Part shown: piece by piece, positions 56,485 through 64,000 of the stretch | Layout: every line of letters starts with the position of its first letter | How positions within the stretch are numbered: the first letter of the stretch is position 1 | DNA from: Rhyzopertha dominica | Taxonomy: Eukaryota > Arthropoda > Insecta > Coleoptera > Bostrichidae | Length of the DNA stretch: 64,000 nt | Reading direction: 5' to 3' | Assembly: GCA_025024175.1 (NCBI GenBank) | Contig: QCXZ01000138.1 | Coordinates: 43,123,092-43,187,091 of the forward strand | The notes under the pieces: model-generated | What the model was told of the DNA's origin: nothing | Seen by the model: only the letters and a program-made list of their open reading frames with translations | Databases searched by the model: none | Program-made: the position numbers and the translations under genes

Positions 56485-56930
56485 TTCTATCTATATAACT
56501 GACCCAAAATCCCCGAATTTCATCTCCTCCTCCGCCCTCTGTCGCAGTGTGTTATTGTCGAAACAAAATTTAACCGAATAAAAACACAAAGGTTCGCCGG
56601 AGCGCCCTCGCGCCAATCTTGACGAAACTTTCCGAGTTAAGGGGGAAGTAAAATATAACACATCGAGGAAACTTTTTAAAAGGAAGTGACAAAAAAGTGT
56701 GCGGGCAGAGGACGGGCGACGCGATCGTACTCGTAATGAAGCCCGGAGCTCCGGATGCCCGGATTCCTGACGCGCGCCGCTCCTCCCTCCCCCCACGAAT
56801 TAAATAATACATAAACGATTTCGAGAAATTCCGGAGCCGCCGTGAAATTTTACGACGGGCCCACGCCTTCGGTTTTAGCGCCTTCGGTTCGCCGTTTGCC
56901 CTCACGTAACGGCGTTTTCTGAAATTCTTA
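56485..56930. other. GC- and CpG-rich non-coding island
   Basis: The most GC-rich part of the window. Two long minus-strand frames (56,491-56,796 and 56,570-56,905) overlap and are low-complexity, rich in Arg and Ser; they are a likely by-product of base composition. Confidence 0.35.
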
Positions 56931-56934
56931 ATGA

Positions 56935-57865
56935 TTTGATAAATCAGAGGAATTTAATTTGCTTCCGAATATCAAAACAGAAGACTTAAGCCTATATTGT
57001 TTAGAAAAGCAATAATACCTATACTTCACAGTGCAGGGTTCTCTTTGATATTGTGCTCAACTCTTTTATTTTTGTTATGACAGAGTTCACATATTCACGT
57101 TTTTTTTATCGCTTTGGAAGATTGGATATGTTTCATCAGTTCAGAGGATTTTTTAAACGTCATACGCCGCTTTAACAGCCGTTATCGCCTCCAAATGTGG
57201 TGCTATGATCCTCATATATTTCCATTACGGAGAGAAAAAAATTGATGAATAATCAACTTGTCGCGTCTTTTACAAAAATCTTTTGAAGTTATGGGTTTCT
57301 CTGGTACGACTTGTATAGGCGACTAAATACCGCTTTACCAATACTTTCATCGTGCTTTGTTGAAACATGTATTTTATGCCTTTTTATAATTATAATTAAA
57401 TCTTTTTATTTTGTCAACACATTCGTAAAACCTTATAAGTGCTGAATAAATATTTTTTTTACATTAAATCGCATTGTGAAACTATGTTTTTATTATTGTA
57501 GGTCTATTTAAACTCGTTAACAATAGCCTAGTGAGTGTCCAAAAATTTTTTTGCAGAATATGATATTTTGCAAATAAGGTTAATTAAAAAAAATATTTTT
57601 TGACCTTACCCCGTATAATAAATATTGCTTCATAGTTGGATACCGACTTTTGTCGTCTTCAATTTGTGTCATTACAACGTATGCGTAATTTTTACTCCTT
57701 CTTAACGAAAAACAAGAAAAACTCGTCGCCGCCATATACTGTTAATAATAGGGCTGTTCAGAATTTTTTAAATGTTAGTTTAACAGCATATTTCGGTCCA
57801 AATTATGCCTGCATACTCATCGTTGCACACAAAACCACAAAATTTGGAGGAATTTTTAAATAAAT
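56935..57865. other. Non-coding stretch, nothing recognised
   Basis: AT-rich. An open frame at 57,636-57,863 is not recognisable. Confidence 0.4.
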
Positions 57866-57870
57866 TAAGC

Positions 57871-57977
57871 ACAAAGTTCGTTCTAAAGAGAGAGAGAGGC
57901 TAGAAAATGAAACTTTGGGATGATGCTAGTGCGTGGTGTAGAAGAGTTTTCCAGCCTCTCTCTGTTTAGGACTTTGT
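57871..57977. repeat. 107-nt hairpin, possible pri-miRNA-like or foldback repeat
   Basis: Left arm ACAAAGT...CTAAA...AGAGAGAGAGGCT.GAAAA pairs with right arm TTTTC.AGCCTCTCTCT.TTTAG.ACTTTGT. About 30 pairs form with a few bulges and a loop of about 35 nt. Size and shape would fit a microRNA precursor on either strand, but short MITEs look the same. No conserved miRNA was recognised. Confidence 0.4.
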
Positions 57978-58413
57978 ACTTGATAGAGATAATTACAACC
58001 CATAACCCAATTATATTATATACAGTGAAAGTTCACTGTATATAAATTAAACTATTCTAATGTTATTACGAGAATACGGACCTTTAGTTAGCTTTAAGAA
58101 TACTCTTTATATTCTAAACTGAGCTTTAGTTGGATTTAATTCGCAGTTGTTATAAAATGGTACAATATGTTTTATGGATTGTTTTATAAAATTTACTTAC
58201 AAAATGTGAGACATCAACTTCAATTTGTTTTCCTCTAATAAGTTACAAAATACAATGAAAAAACGAAGTAACCTGGTTCAGCAAATATCTTTTTAGTAAA
58301 GACCCTTTATTAATACAATTTCTATAATTTTGAATTAAAAAACAATAGAGAATGTGATTTATTTCGTATAATTTAGTAAATAGATATAAATTAAACTCAG
58401 TTTTTGTTATATA

Positions 58414-58851
58414 TCAGTTTTTTGTTAATACTGTTATTATTATCATTTCCAATATTAATCTTTTGCCTAAATTATGTTCCTTTGCTACTATATTTATATT
58501 TTCAAAATAAATTTTGTGTTGAGAGTTACCTAAAACATGGCCGGAAAGAGCACACCTATCGCGTTTTAAACGGATATCACTTTTATGTAAACGCAGTCTA
58601 TTTTTTAATCGCTGGCAGGATTGAGCTATGTAANAGCCTTGGCAAGATGTACAATTAATTTTNTAAATCACATCAGTATTATTTAGNAATGGCGTCTTAT
58701 CTTTTAATTTTACAGTGAACCTACTAACNTCGTGNTCTTTTTTTGCAATATTAATGCTATAATCTTTTGGTGGTAACACTGCAAATTTTTTTGGTTCACT
58801 ATTTCCTTGTAAGTTACTTGTTACGTTAATTTCCTCACTTTGCACTCTCAA
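58414..58851 (-). pseudogene. PLE P6 GIY-YIG endonuclease region
   Basis: A 145-codon frame, uninterrupted apart from N bases. It shows FAVLPPKDYSINIAKK, TVKLKDKTP, then INCTSCQGXYIAQSCQRLKN (the Y-I-x core with Cys pair; Gly of YIG replaced by Ala), RLRLHKSDIRL and CALSGHVLGNSQHKIYFEN. This is the usual order of a PLE endonuclease. Seven N bases lie between 58,634 and 58,735. Confidence 0.8.
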
Positions 58852-59228
58852 ATTGTTACTATAATTGTTACTATAAAGTAATTTATTTACTAGTTCTCTT
58901 GGGTATGTATTTTTTATAAGTAATGATTATAAAATTTTGAAATTTTTGTCTTTATGATATAGCGTTTCTATTCTATTTTTTATGTAAACTATAAAATTTA
59001 TTTTAACTTTGTTTTAATGGCTTGACTCATAATGCAAGTATCTGCCTGTAGATGTAGGTTTTCTATACCAATCTAATTTTATGGTGTTGTTTTTGTCTCT
59101 ATAAACTCTTGTATTTTGTAATCTTATTAGAGGAAAACAAATTGAATAACTTATGTCATTTTGAAGTTGATGTCTCACGTATTTTATAAAACAACCCATA
59201 AATTATATTGTACCATTTTGTACCAACC

Positions 59229-59260
59229 CTGAAGAAGGTGCGAAATAAATCCACCGAAAG
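59229..59260 (+). ncRNA. Hammerhead-like core in the inverted PLE P6 arm
   Basis: CTGAAGA (59,229-59,235), stem II GGTG (59,237-59,240) with CACC (59,252-59,255), then GAAA (59,256-59,259). All core positions agree with CTGANGA...GAAA. The other arm (58,130-58,165, minus strand) has lost the first half of the motif. Confidence 0.55.
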
Positions 59261-59398
59261 CTCGGTTTAGAATATAAAGAGTATTCTTAAAGCTTACTAA
59301 AGGTCGGTGTCTACGTTATAACATTAGAATATAATCTTAACGACCGTTAATTTTACTAAATAAATTGAACTATATATGAAAAACTCTCCTAACACGTA

Positions 59399-59425
59399 TT
59401 TCGGCAGTTCACCTGCCATCTTCAG
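59399..59425 (-). ncRNA. Hammerhead-like core, separate PLE terminus
   Basis: Minus strand: CTGAAGA (59,425-59,419), a 5-bp stem II GGCAG / CTGCC with a 5-nt loop, then GAAA (59,402-59,399). The best stem II in the window. It differs from the motif 150 bp away and points the other way, so it marks another PLE end. Confidence 0.55.
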
Positions 59426-59429
59426 TAGA

Positions 59430-59790
59430 AGTTATAGTAAGTGACTTCTTGAAATGTCTATTTAGATTAACAGAAAGATAATCTTCTCACTAAATTTTCA
59501 GTGGAAAATGAAAATATATAGCCGAACATACCTCTTGAGGAACTACCGATGGTTCATACAAATTTTTGAAGTCATTGCCTTGACATCCTTATTGTTATTA
59601 TACAATTAGGGTTTATGGAAACGTCGTTTATTATAGGTGCCTGAAATTTGTTTTAGTTTCTTTATATCTTTACTGTTGAATGATGATGCAGGACAACAAT
59701 AAAGGCTCATAAGCATGTCGCAAAACCTCCTGTATTTCTGCAAACATAATCGCTGCGGTATTTGCTAGCCGATTTTTTGCTTGCACAAAC
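59430..59790. other. Non-coding stretch
   Basis: AT-rich. It may include sequence of the PLE ending at 59.4 kb, but no protein part was readable. Confidence 0.35.
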
Positions 59791-59799
59791 GCTTAGCAA

Positions 59800-60420
59800 C
59801 AGCGCGTTTATTTTCGTCGTATAATTGGACGTCATTCTTATCTGACTGAAACAAAGGGCAGAGAAATGACACTCGTCACTCCACGAAACGCGAAACTTCC
59901 CGAAAAGGACGCCCGGAATATGAAATAAAACGTAATTCCATTAGAAAATCCATTTAAGTTGAGAGACATGGATGTTTAATTAGCCGAGGAATTAAGATTA
60001 TACAAAAATCTTATCCGGACGCGAGAAGAAACGATTACGTCTTCATTTCCTTCGGATCGCTTCCGTCTTTAAAAAATTCACGGCGCGGCGACGCTCACGT
60101 CTTCATTAGGGGGCGCTGTCTCGGGTAGATAATAAAAAGTTGGTGGAAAGTTCTGCCACTACAATAGGTATTCCGGGGTTGAAAGCCCTGTCCGCACTCC
60201 TAATTCAATGTTAAGCTGCGATCCGTACTGAATGTAAAAATGCCCGGATTNATGTGCCTGCACCGAAGGGAGGTATCGATTTGGAGAGGTACACGCCGAA
60301 CAGCAGGATTATGCAAAAATCGGATTTGCATCGGCAGCCTGTCGATTTTTGGGTAACTGATTTCAAATTGTCCTGCTACGCAGTTGTACACAGGTACGCG
60401 TTTTGCATATGACGGGGCTG
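59800..60420. other. GC- and CpG-rich non-coding island
   Basis: CpG-rich for about 600 bp with no recognisable gene. Similar in character to the islands at 12.7, 52.1 and 56.5 kb. Confidence 0.35.
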
Positions 60421-61034
60421 AAAACTGTACCGAAGCACGGGTAAAATAGGGTGTATTTTTTATATATTTGTTATTTTATTTATTGGGTGATGGGTCATTG
60501 GATGTTTGGGTGTCTTACAGGTAGGCAACGAAGGGTGCAACAACAGGAAGTAGTGATATACCAATATTTGAAATAATTTACAAAGAGTACAGTTTATAAC
60601 AAAATTTTTGAATACAAAGGTAGGTACTGTTATGTGTACGGGTACAAAAAAAATGCGGATTTTTAACTTCATTTGCATATTAGTAGCGAAATACACTAAA
60701 TCCAAACAAAAGTAACACAAAACACTGCTATTCTAACACAACTCATTCGATTAGGCACTATTTAAAACATTCACTTTACTCATTAGCACTTAAAACACTT
60801 TGTTTGCCCTGTTCGCTTTCCTTTGCAGCCTTTTAAATCAGTTCTCCTCCACACGCTTTCGACGATCTTATATGCCGACTGACCAATATGCTCGAATGTT
60901 TCAGGGTCATCTCTCTGTTTTGTACGGATTCTTTGAGCCGTACTAGAACATAACTTTGGGCATGTGGTTGCTTAATGAGAAGGCATTATCATATATCATA
61001 TCGCCATATCATAAATAAGCTTGCTAAAAAATGA

Positions 61035-61140
61035 CTAAAGTATCGGTATTTTGTACTGTCGATACTTTTGCTTCCTTGTATCGATACCGAACGATACCAT
61101 ATCAAAATATCGATCCAGGGAATATCGGTATTTCGCTACT
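61035..61140. repeat. Cluster of ATCGATA/ATCGGTA motifs
   Basis: Variants of TATCGATA and ATCGGTA occur about seven times in 100 bp. Such clusters are seen near the ends of some insect hAT elements. No terminal repeats were identified. Confidence 0.3.
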
Positions 61141-61144
61141 AAAT

Positions 61145-62960
61145 GCATTTTTATCTTGGTGGCATTAGATGGCGCCCATCAAAAACGTAAGTAGTGGTCT
61201 CAGCCACCGTTTCGTAAGAACATAATCGAAGTTTATTTTTATTCTTGTATATAATATGTAATTTAAAGTTTATGGCTTTTAGTTTATTTATTTACTTATT
61301 AACATTCTTCTGTTCAGATAGTCAAATCTCCTGTTTTTCCATCGTATCCAACTAAAGAAATATCTTTTGGCAACACTGAGTACGAAACTGCAGGCATTTT
61401 CCGCTTTCTTTGTACGAATATAAATTATAAGTTGCCCCAAATTGTACTCTTAAATTTATGAATGTTGACGACAGCAGTACATGATGTAATACAGTTTACG
61501 CTTATATCCTAGCTAATATTTGTATTTTCTACTTTAAACATTTAAATCATGGATAGAGCCATGAGATACCGATATCAAATATATCACTGAAAGAAAGGAT
61601 TTGTTCAGTTTAATTAGATTTTAGCATTGTCCACAAATTTTATTTGTAGCTATAGCCTCAATTAAAAATTTTGTAAAGGCAATAATTACCTTTGTTCCGG
61701 AAAAAAATTGTTATTAGAAGTAATTTATTATTATTGGTCACAAAAACATTATTTGTTATTAGTAACCTGTAATTTATTTAGCACATAATATTTGTATCAG
61801 TTACAATAACTAACTTTTTGTTGGTTTGTTTTTCGTTTTAGCTTGTTATAAGTAAGTATTTAACCCTAACAATGCTGCCGATGAACTCCTACATTTTCTA
61901 TTACTTAGGTGTGGAAACTTTATATTAAATATTCATTAAATGTTCTCTTCTAGAATATTTACAAATAACTTTAGCACCACCCCGTTTAATATTATATAAA
62001 TATTTACTTAAATAAAATGACTACCTGTCAATTTTGACAAGATACAAGCATAAACATTTTAACATCTTATTAGTGTCCTTATTTGTAATATCTGTTTCTA
62101 AATCTGTACTATTAACATTGTTCGATTATTTCTATAACATTTGTTAGTATTCATCAGACGAAATAATGTTACCAATTTTGTATAGGTACTAGTTTATTAG
62201 TTTATTTATTAAATACAATAATTAATTCTCCTAATTAATTAACAATCGATGGTGACAGGAATACAAATATTTGAATTAACCTACATATAAATTTTTCTTC
62301 ATTGGTTCAATAACAAAAAATCATTTGTTATTTTAACAGAGGACGCCGGTAATCCAAATAGTTACAGATATCAACTTTAGGACAACGTTGGATCACACAC
62401 GTGTAGGCTGAAGGGGAGAAAGCTTCTGCAATTACATTCGCTTTACAGAAACTTCACCTTGTCCCCCCAGCTCGTTGTCCATAACAACATTACAGTGACA
62501 AATTAAAAATATAAATGAACGGTTAGAAGTCTAAAACACAAATGTTTCTAAACATCTTTGTGTTCGAGAAGTACAGTAATTATAGCCTACAAAATATAAA
62601 AGAAAGCAGTTTTGCCCAGGAATAAAGTCCTATTATCGATGAAACTGGCTATAGCATTTTCATTTCCAATAAAATATAACGCATAAAGTGGCTTGCTAAT
62701 AGAAGAAACAACCCTAAATAATTATGTAACATCTACAATAAATAAGATAAATTGTTTCAAAGGTACACTCATTGGGAAACACTCTGAAGTTGTTCGAAAA
62801 AGTACAAATTAGTTCTACATAGCCTACCAAAAATTTTTAATGGAATGCCTTTGAGATTCGTATTCCATTGTACAAATTATGCAAATTCGTAAACAATATT
62901 TTTATGCGATCAATTGAATGACAATCCATATACAGTATGCAGAATTACCTATACGTCACT
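61145..62960. other. AT-rich non-coding stretch, nothing recognised
   Basis: No gene, RNA or defined repeat seen. Confidence 0.45.
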
Positions 62961-62962
62961 TT

Positions 62963-63045
62963 CCTGAGAGGCGGCAAGTTGATTTAATCGATAATTTCCG
63001 TAAGCGCCCTGGATGCATAAATCATTAATTTATAGAAACCCTGTA
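62963..63045 (+). repeat. Dispersed repeat, copy 2, with MITE-type end
   Basis: Matches 8,153-8,220 (inverted) and ends in ATTTATAGAAACCCTGTA as at 8,886. Probably one end of a small DNA transposon family. Confidence 0.5.
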
Positions 63046-63049
63046 GTAT

Positions 63050-64000
63050 GTCACATAATAAGAGATGCAAAAAACCTATTACGCAGAATTCTACGATTGC
63101 GTAACTGCCTTACATCTCCAGTTATGTACTATACTTTTTCTACGACGCCTACATTGTTATAATGGTATATTGCTTTTTTTCAGCAAAAACGAGTAGGTTA
63201 ATGCCAGTAAGCGTGACACTATAAAAATGACACTAATAACAAAATATTAGACGTCAGATCAATCAGATGCTCACTCATTTTAATTTTAATTTATTGTGAT
63301 TTATATATAATGTGAATATCTTTCGAAAGGCAGGAACATCAATCAAACTCTTTTGTACAAAAAATTAACTATTTCTTGTGATATTTCTAACAATTAACTG
63401 AAATGGGATAACATTATCTGAACGCTAATAAAACAAATACCTCATAACATTGTGTGTAATAAAGAATTTACTATTCAAGTACACAGCGCATTATGAGCAT
63501 TTTATTGATAAGGGAGTAGAAAAATACATTTTTTGTGCAAAAACATTACATACATAATTTATATAAAACTTATATTAAAAGGGCGCAAATCCTAATGTTA
63601 AGAATTTTCAGAACTTTTTCTTTCTGCTGACTTTCATAAATCTATTTTGAGCGTTTTATAGTCGAACAGCAATCAATATAGTTGTTGCACATGGTGTTCC
63701 ATACAAAGCAATCCTATAGGTAGCTTATTATTAGAGTCTTGTATAATAATTTAATTCAATCAATGATAAAAAATGCAACATTTTTAAATCCAGGTTATCA
63801 ACATTTAGTGTAAAATAAGAAGTAGCCACCATGACACTTGCCGCAGTTGGTTTATTGTTGTCCTCGACCGAGTAGACTACAATTGCACAAGCTACAGAAA
63901 ACTTTTTCTCTATTTTCAATTGCACCAGCTTCCTGCATTTGAAATAAGCAAACGCTTTATTTTGATTACATCCATAATTCGCGACAACAAAAGAATCACA
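63050..64000. other. AT-rich non-coding stretch, nothing recognised
   Basis: No gene, RNA or repeat could be supported. The 64-codon frame at 63,731-63,925 has no recognisable motif. Confidence 0.4.

Larger units (their letters stand above)
58053..59335 (-). mobile_element. Penelope-like element P6 with inverted copy of its 3' end
   Basis: The minus strand carries an RT C-terminal end (59,110-59,014: TRVYRDKNNTIKLDWYRKPT, then GRYLHYESSH), a gap, a GIY-YIG domain (58,851-58,414) and a 3' region to 58,053. 59,108-59,335 is an inverted, roughly 85-90% similar copy of 58,053-58,258. Shared blocks include TTAGAGGAAAACAAATTGA, GAAGTTGATGTCTCAC and TTTAGAATATAAAGAGTATT. So the 5'-truncated element is joined head to head to its own 3' terminus. 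Confidence 0.8.

Noticed and set aside
56491..56905. Two overlapping minus-strand frames of 101 and 111 codons
   Set aside because: Low-complexity Arg/Ser-rich translations of a CpG island in two frames at once; neither looks like a real protein.

Overview
This 64-kb window is AT-rich nuclear DNA from an animal, most likely an insect or other arthropod. The evidence is the repeat content: Penelope-like elements with GIY-YIG endonucleases, a Ty3/Gypsy LTR retrotransposon, errantivirus-type envelope remnants, mariner, hAT and several jockey/CR1-like non-LTR fragments. It also shows eukaryotic splice-like signals and long (TTA)n tracts. I cannot name the species. I found no confident host protein-coding gene, rRNA, intact tRNA or CRISPR array. 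The window reads as a repeat-filled intergenic region or very large intron.

Layout. 1-4 kb: non-coding, with a short tandem repeat and a GC-richer patch. 4.1-7.1 kb: a broken minus-strand Penelope-like element (PLE), with a plus-strand PLE 3' fragment facing away from its 5' end. 7.4-15.0 kb: fragments of at least three non-LTR retrotransposons (9.5-9.9 kb endonuclease, 11.6-12.6 kb RT on the minus strand, 13.7-15.0 kb EN/RT on the plus strand). 15.5-19.4 kb: two further PLE remnants. 20.4-25.7 kb: an RT scrap, a cluster of CRE-like sites, a 1.0-kb hAT derivative, an env-like remnant joined to a 0.9-kb repeat, another decayed RT and a (TTA)n tract.

26.9-39.6 kb: a tandemly duplicated segment with exon-like pieces, into which a nearly complete LTR retrotransposon (27,620-32,398, TSD GTAAG) has inserted. 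From 29,806 the sequence runs to a 100-N gap (34,657-34,756) and is then repeated almost base for base (34,757-39,601), differing mainly by one-base indels. This is best read as two overlapping contig ends that were not merged. The real locus is probably about 4.9 kb shorter, and most frame breaks in the pol copies are probably sequencing errors.

39.6-42.9 kb: two more copies of the env-plus-repeat unit. 43.8-48.0 kb: two different foldback structures with long inverted arms, the second built from ~350-bp tandem units. 48.2-49.9 kb: PLE remnants. 51.3 kb: a tRNA-like (SINE-like) head. 54.8-55.9 kb: a mariner with both TIRs and an internally deleted transposase. 58.05-59.43 kb: a PLE flanked by an inverted copy of its own 3' end. 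60-64 kb: nothing recognisable except a short dispersed repeat.

The points most worth following up are: (1) hammerhead-ribozyme-like cores (CTGANGA - stem II - GAAA) at the ends of several PLEs, on both strands; (2) repeated head-to-head or palindromic PLE junctions; (3) the tandem exon-like units, whose 80-nt exon keeps its length and reading frame in both copies; (4) a 47-bp insertion with terminal inverted repeats and an 8-bp target duplication, seen against its own empty site; and (5) the false duplication around the gap. All calls come from reading the sequence by eye, with no database search.
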